Part shown: positions 54,814-63,434 of the stretch, one piece after another
Layout of the letters: the number at the start of each line of letters is the position of its first letter
How positions within the stretch are numbered: the first letter of the stretch is position 1
Assembly: GCF_000374565.1 (NCBI RefSeq)
Contig: NZ_KB894699.1
Location: forward strand, 30,113 to 94,112
Reading direction: 5' to 3'
DNA length: 64,000 nt
Origin: Siminovitchia fordii DSM 16014 = CIP 108821
GTDB lineage: Bacteria > Bacillota > Bacilli > Bacillales > Bacillaceae_C
Notes under the pieces: generated by a model
Database searches by the model: none
The model's input: only the letters and a program-made list of their open reading frames with translations
Told to the model about the DNA's origin: nothing
Position numbers and translations under genes: made by a program

Positions 54814-54936
54814 GCAGTTCTTTAATAATCATTGGTTGAGTACCGGCGCACGACCCGCTTTAAAAATTAAAACTTTAATGATAAAAGTATGGTATACTAC
54901 GGACTTTTCCCTCTCATAAAAAACCGACCGTAAACA

Positions 54937-54971
54937 AAACAGGTAATGTAGCATCCGCTCATTACCTGTTT
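54937..54971. terminator. Bidirectional terminator
   Basis: AAACAGGTAATG at 54937-54948 pairs with CATTACCTGTTT at 54960-54971. It lies between the convergent permease gene and the frameshifted gene on the minus strand and can serve both. Confidence 0.82.
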
Positions 54972-54979
54972 ATTAAAAA

Positions 54980-55568
54980 CTAGTAAATATTCTTCATTTC
55001 AGACTTTAAATCCTTCAATAGTCGTTTTGCTTCAATTAAATTATGAGACCTAGTATCCTCGTCCCTAAAAACAATATATTTTTCACCGGCAATGACAACT
55101 GCGTTTAGAAAGTCTATTTCATTGCAGCTTACTCGTGTCTCTTTAGAAACAGGAAGATCTGTTCTTAAATCAAATAAAGCACTTTTTCTAAATACCCTAA
55201 ATAGAACTAAATCTTTTGGGGAGGATTGAATTTTCTTTATGGACCATTCCAGTGGGTTTGTGAACAGTTGAGTCTCACTGTATTTTCCATCGTCCACATA
55301 CTCGCTTACCATGGTTAATAGAGCAGTCCACATTAAATCTACATCATCCCAATCAATCAAAGTGGATACATCCACACCATTTATTTGGATGCAAACAACT
55401 CCATATAAATCAATCCCTTTATTTTTTGTTAACATAGGTTAACATACGATTCAAAGTTTCTTTAGATCCGAATTCATCTATATTTATAAAAAAATTTTCC
55501 GGGTTAGACAATTCTTCAAAATAAGTATCTAGGTCCTTTGTTCCAAGATACGTCTGAATCTGAATCAT
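54980..55568 (-). pseudogene. Hypothetical protein gene, apparently split by one frameshift
   Basis: A first frame (55568 to 55419, 49 residues, MIQIQTYLGTKDLDTYFEEL...) runs into a stop, while a second frame (55435 to 54980, 151 residues) overlaps it by 17 bases and continues with the same composition. Removing one A from the six-A run near 55427 joins them into one protein of about 195 residues reading RMLTYVNKNKGIDLYGVV at the junction. The second frame has no ribosome binding site, which favours one broken gene. The protein is acidic, with WDDVDLMWTALL and FLNAVVIAGEKYIVF segments. I recognise no family; an immunity-type protein is conceivable. Confidence 0.6.
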
Positions 55569-55602
55569 TTAATTCACAACCATTTACATATAGTTATTAC
55601 CC

Positions 55603-57066
55603 TTAAACGAGTTTTACATAGGTTTTACTCTCTTCAACCACAAGCTTGATATTATATTTTCTTACTCTCCTCATGAGTAATGACTGCGTGACACCCAAAA
55701 AGTTAGCGGCTTTTCTTGTCGAGTTTTCTTTTTCAATGGCATCGATAATCATCTTTTTCTCTATTTCTTCTAATATCTCCGGCATTGTCGCGTGATTTGA
55801 TATATAAGGTGAGTTTGAGATGATGTGTTGCTCCATCATTTTCTGAGGCAGGTCTTTTTCTTCAATAAATTCATCCTCTGATAAAATCACTAGCCGTTCT
55901 ATTAAATTTTCCAGCTCACGTACATTTCCCGGCCAGGAATACTGCATGAAATTTTTTAAAACTCCATTTGAAAAACGTTTGTTTTTGTTATATTTATCAT
56001 TGAACATATTTAAAAAATAAATGGCCAAATCCTCAATATCATCGCGGCTTTCCCGTAAAGACGGCATATTCACTGTTAATATATTCATTCGATAATACAA
56101 ATCCGACCGGAACGTTCCTTCTGAAACCATTTGTTCCAGATCTCTGTTAGTTGCTGCAATAATTCGTACATCCGCGTGTATCGGCTTTCTTGCGCCAATA
56201 GGCATATATGTTTTTGATTGAAGAAAATGTAAAATTTTCGTTTGCAAATGTAACGGCATTTCGCCGATTTCATCCAAAAACAAGGTTCCACCTTCAGCGG
56301 CTTTAATCAATCCCGATTTTCCTTTTGACGTTGCCCCGGTGAATGATCCTTTTTCATAACCGAATAATTCAGACTCCAACAAGGAGTCGGGTAAGGAAGC
56401 ACAATTAATCTGTACGAATGATCCGTTCCTTCTTTTACTTAACAAATGAATCTTTTCAGCCGCAAGGCTTTTCCCTGTACCTGTCTCACCCACGATTAAG
56501 GCTGTTGTATCAACAGAGGCGATTTTTTCTATAATTTTTTTAGCAATAATGCGGCTATTGCTTTTCCCGCCCAAGTTGACATTTTCCACATCATTTCTAT
56601 TTGTTTGCATGTTTGTTAACTTTCTTATTTGGGCACTATACTTTTCCAATAACTCCTCGATTTCCTGAAGCTTTGATGTGTTTTTTACTGCGTCCGTAAT
56701 ATCGCGCAAATGTGCGACGGCGGCAATTACTTTCCCTTCTTTATTTTGAACTAAATGTCCTGTTGCAATATATTTTCTCCCTTCGCCAACTGTTTGTACA
56801 GTACTGATATTTTTGCCTTCTTCAAGGGCCATACGCAACACCGATGGTTTGAATAGGCCTTCTTTTTCTAGATCTCTTACATTTCTACCAGTAATTTTAT
56901 TTTTAGGGATACCGCACATCGCTTCACTCGCGGAATTTAACCAAAGCGTTGTTCCTTCATGATCCGAAATAAAGATTGCATCATTAATAGATTCCAAGAT
57001 ATCTACAAATAATGCAGGGTTTTGATGGCTTAGTTCAAACAACTTCTCCAAATCTTTATCCTCCAT
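55603..57066 (-). CDS. Sigma-54-dependent transcriptional activator (PAS-AAA-Fis)
   Basis: A 487-residue activator of RNA polymerase with sigma-54 (SigL). An N-terminal PAS domain (about 18-125) is the sensor. A short coiled-coil follows, then the AAA domain with Walker A GETGTGKS (193-200), sigma-54 contact loop GSFTGA (240-245, usually GAFTGA) and Walker B LFLDEIGEM. A Fis-type helix-turn-helix closes the protein (TRKAANFLGVTQSLLMRRVR, about 450-470). It is divergent from a -24/-12 promoter, with inverted repeats between them, so it should activate the peptidase-symporter operon. GGA lies near the ATG; the ribosome site is modest. It is like RocR/BkdR-type activators of amino-acid catabolism. 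Confidence 0.95.
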   Translation of the reverse strand: MEDKDLEKLFELSHQNPALFVDILESINDAIFISDHEGTTLWLNSASEAMCGIPKNKITGRNVRDLEKEGLFKPSVLRMALEEGKNISTVQTVGEGRKYIATGHLVQNKEGKVIAAVAHLRDITDAVKNTSKLQEIEELLEKYSAQIRKLTNMQTNRNDVENVNLGGKSNSRIIAKKIIEKIASVDTTALIVGETGTGKSLAAEKIHLLSKRRNGSFVQINCASLPDSLLESELFGYEKGSFTGATSKGKSGLIKAAEGGTLFLDEIGEMPLHLQTKILHFLQSKTYMPIGARKPIHADVRIIAATNRDLEQMVSEGTFRSDLYYRMNILTVNMPSLRESRDDIEDLAIYFLNMFNDKYNKNKRFSNGVLKNFMQYSWPGNVRELENLIERLVILSEDEFIEEKDLPQKMMEQHIISNSPYISNHATMPEILEEIEKKMIIDAIEKENSTRKAANFLGVTQSLLMRRVRKYNIKLVVEESKTYVKLV

Positions 57067-57070
57067 TCCT

Positions 57071-57131
57071 ATAATCGAGTCTAATTCGATTCGGTATTAT
57101 TCAAAAAAACAAATTTTCGACAAATACATCG
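57071..57131. promoter_or_regulatory. Inverted repeats, probable enhancer sites of the sigma-54 activator
   Basis: AATCGA-N7-TCGATT at 57071-57089 and TTCGA-N8-TCGAA at 57114-57131 share TCGA half-sites. They lie about 125-185 bases upstream of the -24/-12 promoter, the usual range for enhancer binding. Confidence 0.6.
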
Positions 57132-57255
57132 AATTGATAACGAATCAGGTGAGTTGATTTTTTTAAATCGTACCTTTTTATTGTAAGATTTTCAATTAAT
57201 ATTTGAGAATTAGACGTTAAAAAGACATGTTTATCTCTACATTATATGAGTTGTT

Positions 57256-57272
57256 TTGGCACGCATCTTGCA
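57256..57272 (+). promoter_or_regulatory. Sigma-54 (SigL) promoter
   Basis: TTGGCACGCATCTTGCA matches the -24/-12 consensus TGGCAC-N5-TTGC, with GG at 57258-57259 and GC at 57270-57271. It faces the hydrolase remnant, the M20 peptidase and the symporter, and lies about 190 bases upstream of the divergent activator gene's start. Confidence 0.88.
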
Positions 57273-57302
57273 TTGCTAAGCATTATCAGGGGGTGACGTT
57301 TG

Positions 57303-57640
57303 ATGTGAGCCGAAAAATTTGCTGAACGCTCAAATTGACAGCCGCAAAAGAAGATTTATGAAGAGTTAACAAAGAATGGCTGCTATCAACCATACGTATT
57401 AGTGCTGGCTATGAAACGCTTCCTAATAGAGATCTGTGCAGATTGGCACTAAGAGATTTATTTATGGATTGGATGAGGGAACGCCATCTGGATGTCCGTA
57501 TTGATGATACGGGAAATATGTATGACGACGATCAGGAAAGAATCCCACCTTTGTAATTGGTTCCCACCTTGATACCCATCGAATCAGCGGTAAATACGAC
57601 GGCATGTAAGGTGAAGAGAATTAGCACGGATGATTGCACA
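57303..57640 (+). pseudogene. Decayed N-carbamoyl-amino acid/allantoate amidohydrolase (M20 type)
   Basis: Pieces in several frames give AQIDSRRIYEELTKNGCYQP, then ISAGYETLPNRDLCRLALRD, WMRERHLDVRIDDTGNMYG and finally VIGSHLDTHRISGKYDGM. That is the N-terminal quarter of the AllC/HyuC-type amidohydrolases, with metal ligands His and Asp in GSHLDT. Stops, frameshifts and loss of the C-terminus show it is dead. It is the first coding sequence after the sigma-54 promoter, so the operon once began with this enzyme. Confidence 0.75.
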
Positions 57641-57729
57641 TAAAAAAAGGAACACAGGTATTGCTTGAAGTGGATTTACGATTTGCAATCTTAAGGGCAG
57701 ATTAAAAAGGCAAGGAGAAGAGAAGGATT

Positions 57730-59019
57730 ATGAAAACGGAAACAGATTTGACTTTAGAAAATGTATTCAAACAGATAGACGCGTTATGGGAGGAAGAAGT
57801 CGACTTTTTACAAAAGATTTGTCAATTCCCGTCAACTCTTGGAAACGAAGCACCGGTCCAACACTATATCGCTGATTTTTTAGAAAAAGAAGTGGGATTA
57901 GCTGTATCAAAAGTGATTCCTGATCCCGAAAAGCTATCCTCACACCCCGGTTATTCGGAATCCGATTGGTCATATGCCGAAAGACCGGTTGTCATTGGTG
58001 AATATCGTTCTGAAGGCGAGAAGAAAGGCAAAAGTATAATCTTTCAGGGGCATATAGATGTTGTCAGCCCGGAACCTGTTTCATTTTGGGAACATGATCC
58101 ATGGGGGGCTGAAATCGTTGACAATAAAATGTACGGACGTGGAACAGCTGATATGAAATCAGGTGTGGCTGCTATGATTTTCGCGTTAAAAGCCGTTCGC
58201 GACGCAGGTATCAAGCTTTCATCAGACGTCATTATCAAAACGGTAACAGAAGAAGAGTGTACGGGAAATGGTGCACTTGCAGCAATTGAGGAAGGATTTA
58301 AAGCAGATGCAGCTATTATTCCTGAACCTGTACTTGGACAAAAAGCGTTGACTGCTCAGGTTGGCGTGATATGGGTCAGGGTGAAAGTCAAAGGTTTAGG
58401 TGCGCATACTGAAAGGGCTGACAAAGCTGTAAACTCCATTATTGAAAGTTATAAAATGGTCAATGCCCTTTTGGACTATGAAAAAGAACTGAACAGCCGA
58501 GAAAGGCATAAGGACTTTGCTGATCACCCTCATCCATATAACATCAATATTGGAAAGATCCATTCAGGGGATTGGCCTTCAACGGTTCCTTCCGAATGTA
58601 TTGTTGAAGCAAGAGTCGGCTTTCCCCCGGGGATAAAGCCGCAGGATGTAAAGGACGAATTAAAAGCCTTTTTGTTAGCGGCTGCTGAAAAGGATGAGTG
58701 GTTAAGAGAAAATCTGCCGGAAATTTCATTTTACGGCTTTCATGCGGAAGGATTTTCGATTGATCCGAATCAAGAGCTATTCGATGTTTTAAACGATGCT
58801 CATACGGCCGTTGTAGAAAAACCAATGGAAGTTGGATCATTCACAGCTACGACTGATGCGAGGTTTTATAACCTGTACTATGATATTCCAGCTACTTGCT
58901 ATGGCCCAACAGGCGATGGGCTCCATGCACCAAATGAGTGGGTTGACCTTGACAGTGTCAAAACGGTGACAAAAACATACGCTGCATTTCTGCTTAAGTG
59001 GTGTGGCTACAGTAAATAA
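57730..59019 (+). CDS. M20-family metallopeptidase/deacylase (ArgE/DapE type, YlmB-like)
   Basis: A 429-residue dizinc hydrolase. Ligands and catalytic residues are visible: His108 and Asp110 in FQGHIDVVS, Asp141 in GRGTADMKSG, Glu174-176 in TEEECTGNG, Glu199 in PEPV and His in GLHAPNEW near residue 403. A dimerisation domain lies between about 205 and 320. Relatives remove acyl or formyl groups from amino acids or pyrimidines (acetylornithine deacetylase, YlmB). AAGGAGAAGAGAAGG precedes the ATG. It lies after the decayed amidohydrolase and before the symporter under the sigma-54 promoter, so it probably acts on the imported compound. Confidence 0.92.
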   Translation: MKTETDLTLENVFKQIDALWEEEVDFLQKICQFPSTLGNEAPVQHYIADFLEKEVGLAVSKVIPDPEKLSSHPGYSESDWSYAERPVVIGEYRSEGEKKGKSIIFQGHIDVVSPEPVSFWEHDPWGAEIVDNKMYGRGTADMKSGVAAMIFALKAVRDAGIKLSSDVIIKTVTEEECTGNGALAAIEEGFKADAAIIPEPVLGQKALTAQVGVIWVRVKVKGLGAHTERADKAVNSIIESYKMVNALLDYEKELNSRERHKDFADHPHPYNINIGKIHSGDWPSTVPSECIVEARVGFPPGIKPQDVKDELKAFLLAAAEKDEWLRENLPEISFYGFHAEGFSIDPNQELFDVLNDAHTAVVEKPMEVGSFTATTDARFYNLYYDIPATCYGPTGDGLHAPNEWVDLDSVKTVTKTYAAFLLKWCGYSK

Positions 59020-59176
59020 AACGGAACAGAAATGTTAGGTGGTTTATGCCGCAGATGTAGAAGGGATATGGAAAGAGTTTATCTACGGGATAAATTGAAA
59101 GCTTATTAATCAGTATTTATGGAATTATAAGTAAGAGTTTAGAAAAGAATTTAACCAAAGAGATGGTGAGGAAAAA

Positions 59177-60484
59177 ATGTCAACTGAGATAAATCACGAT
59201 AACTTTACTGAAGAACAGCGAAACAGCCAAGCTAAAAGAGCCGCTCTTGCCAGCTTAGTTGGAACTACGATTGAATGGTATGATTTCTTTCTTTTTGGAA
59301 CAATGGCCGCTTTGGTCTTTCCACAATTGTTTTTTCCGGGAAATGATCCGTACGTCGGTCTGTTACAATCTTTCGCCGCACTATTTGTAGGATTTGCTGC
59401 CCGTCCTCTAGGGGCTGCCTTTTTCGGTTACTTTGGTGACCGCATTGGACGTAAAGCCACGTTAGTTACGACACTTCTGTTAATGGGAATAGCCAGTATG
59501 CTTATTGGCTTATTACCTTCATACGAAACCGGGGGTATTATTGTAACGATTCTGTTAGTATTTTTCCGTTTTTGCCAAGGCTTCGGTGCCGGGGGGGAAT
59601 GGGGAGGCTCGGTCGTCCTCTCTGTTGAATGGAGCCCTAAGGGGAAAAGAGGTTTGATGGGAAGTATGACGCAAGTAGCATCGCCCATTGCCCTGCTCTT
59701 ATCGTCAGCTGTTGTTTCTCTCACGATCTTTTTAACAGGAGATAATTTCCACGTTTGGGGATGGAGAATTCCTTTCCTTATTAGTATCATACTTGTTATA
59801 ATCGGCTTTATCATTCGACGTGGTGTTGCGGACTCTCCTCAATTTACAAAAATGAAGAAAGAAAATCGTTTATCAAAACAACCTGTTCGAGATGTATTTA
59901 AAAAATACCCCAAAACAATATTTTTGGTCGTTTTAGCCGGCTTAGCGCAAGGAGTTCCTTTTTACGTCTTTACTACTTTTGCCATCAGCTATGGGTCAGA
60001 ACAGCTGCAAATTAAAGAACAGTTTCTGACGAATACACTCATGGTCGTATCAGTAGTTGAGATCATTGTGATCCTTTATGCAGCTCATTTATCAGACAAA
60101 TTCAATCGAAAATCAATATTTTACTTCGGAGCTCTAGTGACCATATTGTTTGCCTTCCCATTCTTCTGGCTTTTTGATACAAAGAGCGCATTATTGATTG
60201 TTCTTGCGATGAGCATTGCCATTGTTGGTGCTGGTACAGTTTATGGTCCTTTAGCCGCATTAATTGCCGAGTGTTTCCCTGCCGAGCTTCGGTATAGCGG
60301 AACTTCACTGGGTTACCAGCTTTCAGCTGCTATTCAAGGAATATCTCCTATGTTATGTGTGTACTTATTAAATACCTTTAACAGTACGGCACCTATCAGC
60401 ATATATCTTATTGTTGCTTCTCTGCTTGCTATTGTGGCTGTTGCCAAATTAAAAAAGGCTACATATATGGATATGGCTGGCTAA
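59177..60484 (+). CDS. MHS-family MFS transporter (metabolite:H+ symporter)
   Basis: A 435-residue transporter with 12 predicted helices. The diagnostic MHS start SLVGTTIEWYDFFLFGTMAA (about 32-51) and the loop GYFGDRIGRKATLV after helix 2 are present. Members import small organic acids, betaines or amino-acid derivatives with protons (ProP, ShiA, KgtP; YdfJ-like). The substrate cannot be told from sequence. GATGGTGAGG precedes the ATG. It is the last gene of the sigma-54-driven operon and presumably imports the substrate of the M20 enzyme. A strong terminator follows. Confidence 0.92.
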   Translation: MSTEINHDNFTEEQRNSQAKRAALASLVGTTIEWYDFFLFGTMAALVFPQLFFPGNDPYVGLLQSFAALFVGFAARPLGAAFFGYFGDRIGRKATLVTTLLLMGIASMLIGLLPSYETGGIIVTILLVFFRFCQGFGAGGEWGGSVVLSVEWSPKGKRGLMGSMTQVASPIALLLSSAVVSLTIFLTGDNFHVWGWRIPFLISIILVIIGFIIRRGVADSPQFTKMKKENRLSKQPVRDVFKKYPKTIFLVVLAGLAQGVPFYVFTTFAISYGSEQLQIKEQFLTNTLMVVSVVEIIVILYAAHLSDKFNRKSIFYFGALVTILFAFPFFWLFDTKSALLIVLAMSIAIVGAGTVYGPLAALIAECFPAELRYSGTSLGYQLSAAIQGISPMLCVYLLNTFNSTAPISIYLIVASLLAIVAVAKLKKATYMDMAG

Positions 60485-60591
60485 TTAAAATGGTGCAAAC
60501 CGAGGGACCCTTTAGTTTGCTTCTTATTTACTACTATAATTGTATGAAATCGCTAACGGATCCAGAAATATAAAAATCAATGATTTTTACC

Positions 60592-60628
60592 AAGGTCTTT
60601 CTGATACAATATCAGAAAGACCTTTTTT
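60592..60628 (+). terminator. Terminator of the sigma-54 operon
   Basis: AAGGTCTTTCTGATA at 60592-60606 pairs perfectly with TATCAGAAAGACCTT at 60610-60624, followed by T-run. Stem 15 bp, loop CAA. Confidence 0.9.
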
Positions 60629-60719
60629 AAAGATAAGAAACCGTCATGGAGCTCTCATTCATGCAGCTGAAAAATGAAGGAAATTGTTGATTCTTGGATT
60701 GTGCTCAAATGAATCGAGC

Positions 60720-60875
60720 ATGGATGTATTTATAATAGGTAGTATCTGGGTTACGAGTTTCGTTGGGAATAGAGCTCGTGATGCGTCGCGGTATGCCCGG
60801 CAATCTGCGGTATTTCTTATTTACCAAACTATCCTTGTAATCCCTGCAGTTCTTGCTTATCTAACTCTAAGCTAA
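60720..60875 (+). CDS. Possible small membrane protein or fragment
   Basis: A 51-codon frame MDVFIIGSIWVTSFVGNRAR... with a hydrophobic C-terminal helix (VFLIYQTILVIPAVLAYLTL). There is no good ribosome binding site, so it may be the C-terminal piece of a lost membrane protein. Confidence 0.3.
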   Translation: MDVFIIGSIWVTSFVGNRARDASRYARQSAVFLIYQTILVIPAVLAYLTLS

Positions 60876-61117
60876 GCAGGTGGAGACCTTCGGCTGAATG
60901 TTTTTACTAGCGTTGAGTTCACTGGCAGGGAAGACGTCTTAATATTTAGTATTTTTTAATTGCTGACGCAACATGTTTCAACCAATTGAGATGGCAAATG
61001 CCACCCACTTGACCGAAGCTGATAGATCTCATGATTGAAACCGAGTGGGCCTCGGATGAATCATAAATTTTTTGTGTATTAAACGATTCAGTAATGTTGG
61101 GGGGGGGATATTAGCAA
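60876..61117. other. Non-coding stretch
   Basis: No gene or clear signal is visible apart from a run of nine G at about 61099-61108 that precedes the next small gene and may act as its ribosome binding site. Confidence 0.4.
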
Positions 61118-61255
61118 ATGACATTTGTAAAAATAATAGTATTTTTAACCTTGGCCAGCTTGTTGTTCACTATTTCGGATGTATCGAAAATCAAAAAAGA
61201 GAATAAGAAACTCAAGGGAGAAATTGAAGAAATCAAAAAGCAAATTTTAAAGTAA
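61118..61255 (+). CDS. Very small membrane-anchored coiled-coil protein
   Basis: A 45-residue protein: one N-terminal membrane helix (FVKIIVFLTLASLLFTISD) and a highly charged amphipathic tail (KIKKENKKLKGEIEEIKKQI) with heptad spacing that suggests a coiled coil. The layout recalls other tiny bacillar membrane proteins in this region. A G-run precedes the ATG at 8-16 bases. Function unknown. Confidence 0.55.
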   Translation: MTFVKIIVFLTLASLLFTISDVSKIKKENKKLKGEIEEIKKQILK

Positions 61256-61559
61256 TGTTGATTAATGCTCATCGGGATGATATTAACCTTAAAATTAAGA
61301 CCGGATTTGACCTCTCTGTGAAGTCCAACAGCTCGTTTAGAAAATACCGTTTGATAAGACGATTGCCCTAATGGTTGATATGGCAGGCATTAACTGCACT
61401 TTCAGGAGAGATACACATTCCCTAACCAAAGTGTAGAAGGTTGTTACCGTTTCCCTTTTTCAATTCAAATACTAGGATATTGAAATGGTTATAACCTTTT
61501 CCGACCCAAATGGTGAATTCATCTATTGTGTGGTTTGTCATGAGGTATAGTGTAAAAAG
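61256..61559. other. Non-coding stretch, two short frames without support
   Basis: A plus-strand 38-codon frame (from about 61256) and a minus-strand 39-codon frame (about 61432-61551, MTNHTIDEFTIWVGKG...) are open but lack ribosome binding sites. I see no other feature. Confidence 0.4.
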
Positions 61560-61739
61560 CTAATTTTTGTCTCTTTTTATTTGTTCGGTAATTGCATCTA
61601 TCTTTTTCTCAATATCATCAAGTTGGACTTTACGTTTGGATAATGAACGGAAGAAACGCACAGTTAGAACGATTATGAGTACAAAGAATCCTAACATACA
61701 TAATTGGAATAAAACGTCACCCATATTAATTAAGCCCAT
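61560..61739 (-). CDS. Small membrane protein (DUF4083-like)
   Basis: A 59-residue protein starting MGLINMGDVLFQLCMLGFFV, with one membrane helix (about 7-29) and a charged tail (VQLDDIEKKIDAITEQIKRD) that may form a coiled coil. This layout fits the DUF4083 proteins of bacilli; function unknown. A perfect CAGGAGGTGAAT ribosome binding site lies just upstream of the ATG, so this is a real gene despite its size. It is on the opposite strand to its neighbours. Confidence 0.75.
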   Translation of the reverse strand: MGLINMGDVLFQLCMLGFFVLIIVLTVRFFRSLSKRKVQLDDIEKKIDAITEQIKRDKN

Positions 61740-61923
61740 ACAGATTCACCTCCTGAAACCATTTCTTCCAATATTGTACAGTACAATTTGAAAATTTGAA
61801 ATCCGCATTAAGCAACAAACATCTAAAGAGCCCTTGGGAAATGTGCACTGATTTAAACAATATCCATCTGGATGATAGATTGATCCTAAAATAGGTCTTA
61901 GTTATTAAATGTTGGAGGTAAGT

Positions 61924-62267
61924 ATGTACACGTATGATTCGTTCGTAACAGACAGTTCCTTTACTTTATTAAGACCTATTTTCATTACATTTATAGTTTT
62001 TTTAATAATTACTTTTTTTCTTATTATCTATCCTAGTACTAGACGAAAAATCGTCAACGGGTTTGGGGTTATTGGTTTATCTATTGTTCTTCCGTGATTT
62101 CTGTTCAATTGATTTATTATCATGCAATTATTGCTGATGAAATCAATCTTGGTGGAGATGGCGTTATTACTATAATGTGTTTAGTGATTATAACTCTTAG
62201 TTTGTTGAATCCAATATTGTTTTTCAATCATACGAAAAAGAACACAGTAAAGGAAAAGCAACATTAA
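61924..62267 (+). pseudogene. Small membrane protein gene with one frameshift
   Basis: From ATG 61924, with TTGGAGG upstream, the frame encodes a membrane protein (two helices) that ends at a stop near 62097 after GVIGLSIVLP. The next frame continues as VISVQLIYYHAIIADEINLG, then another helix and KKNTVKEKQH, ending at 62267. Joined, they give about 115 residues with four helices. It is therefore either broken by one base or affected by a sequencing error. No family recognised. Confidence 0.55.
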
Positions 62268-62291
62268 AGTATTTTTAGGAATTTTGACGAT

Positions 62292-62491
62292 TATCCTGAC
62301 AAAGTAAAGAGTATTTCTGATTTCTGAAGAGTATTCACGCAAAGTAAAGAGTATTTCTGATTTCTGAAGAGTATCCTGACAAAGTAAAGAGTATTTCTGA
62401 TTTCTGAAGAGTATTCACGCAAAGTAAAGAGTATTTTTGATTTCTGAAGAGTATTCACGCAAAGTAAAGAGTATTTCTGATATTTGAAGGG
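62292..62491. repeat. Five tandem 40-bp repeats
   Basis: Units begin at 62292, 62332, 62372, 62412 and 62452. Each ends with AAAGTAAAGAGTATTTCTGA plus TTTCTGAAGAG; the first nine bases are either TATCCTGAC (units 1, 3) or TATTCACGC (units 2, 4, 5). Unit 4 has one change and unit 5 is degenerate at its end. No frame is open across the array. It lies between a frameshifted membrane gene and the DUF4181 gene. Confidence 0.95.
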
Positions 62492-62605
62492 TTTCTAAAA
62501 TACGAAAGTAAAGGGTGAGTTAAATGGCGTGGACTTTCTTTTATGGCATGATGTGAAAAACTCAAGAGTAGAAAAAATAACTTGATTATAAGTGGTGATT
62601 TAATT

Positions 62606-62956
62606 TTGAAATTCTTTGTGTTTCTTGTTGTTTTGGTAATTTTGGGCTTACTGGAAAAGCCAATCAATAAATTACTTGGGGTTGAAAAGAAGAAGATTTC
62701 GGAAACTCCTGGTAAAAAAGTCGATCGATGGGGAAGAGGTATCATTCTAGCCGTTTTTTTATGTGCTTTGCCCTTTGTAATAGACGCGGATGTATATGTA
62801 ATGAAATGGTTTTTGATTTTCTATTTCATCATACTTTTTGGTTTTCAGTTGGTTCTGGAATGGAAATATTTACGAACATCCAAACAATATGTTACTACAT
62901 TTATTTTTTTATTGTTCGGAGTGATCACTATGTATAATATTGAGTATCTCTTTTGA
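62606..62956 (+). CDS. DUF4181-like membrane protein
   Basis: A 116-residue protein with four predicted helices. The opening hydrophobic helix is followed by PINKLLGVEKKKISETPGKKVDRWGRG, which matches the conserved VE-K-K...SxTxGKKVxxWGR motif of DUF4181 proteins in bacilli. Function unknown. I chose TTG 62606, with GTGGTGAT six bases upstream; TTG 62582 has no site. It follows the tandem repeat array by about 115 bases. Confidence 0.75.
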   Translation: MKFFVFLVVLVILGLLEKPINKLLGVEKKKISETPGKKVDRWGRGIILAVFLCALPFVIDADVYVMKWFLIFYFIILFGFQLVLEWKYLRTSKQYVTTFIFLLFGVITMYNIEYLF

Positions 62957-63007
62957 AAAAACAATGTAAAATAGTTTGCTAAGATATGAGGGAGGATGAG
63001 TTCACAA

Positions 63008-63193
63008 GTGTTTTATTTGGTACCTTTTTTACCAATTATTATCAATATAGTGCTGATCGGTGTGGTTATATATTTTTTGATTAAAGTGATGAGTTATATG
63101 AATGAAAAAATAGAATTAGAAAAAGATCGCAATGAAGCCCTTAATGAATTAATAAAAGTCATGAGTAAAGATATTATAAAGGATCAAACATAG
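63008..63193 (+). CDS. Small membrane protein with coiled-coil tail
   Basis: A 61-residue protein: one membrane helix (about 3-28) followed by a charged amphipathic helix (SYMNEKIELEKDRNEALNEL). This design repeats that of the 45- and 59-residue proteins nearby. GGGAGG at 62990-62995 fits GTG 63008 (12 bases) better than ATG 62996, which touches it. Function unknown. Confidence 0.6.
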   Translation: MFYLVPFLPIIINIVLIGVVIYFLIKVMSYMNEKIELEKDRNEALNELIKVMSKDIIKDQT

Positions 63194-63434
63194 ATCAGCC
63201 TAAATAGTTGGACTTCAACTTAATGCAGTAAATAAAAGAAGCAATCCTAATAAGAATACAATCATTTTCTGCTTGTCCGTAAAAAGGGATGAATGAAGGA
63301 GAAAAGAGAGAAGTTTATTAAAAATATCCTTAATATTCATTTAATATACATGTTAAACTTGTACCACTTAAATGTTGAAAAATCCGACAGTATACATATG
63401 GTATATTAACCTTCCATATGAGGGGAGAACTTTA

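Noticed and set aside
55419..55568. Toxin-antitoxin pair made of the two overlapping frames
   Set aside because: The second frame lacks a ribosome binding site and a one-base correction fuses both into a continuous protein, so a frameshifted single gene is simpler.
62292..62491. CRISPR array
   Set aside because: The units are directly adjacent with no unique spacers, and no cas genes are present.
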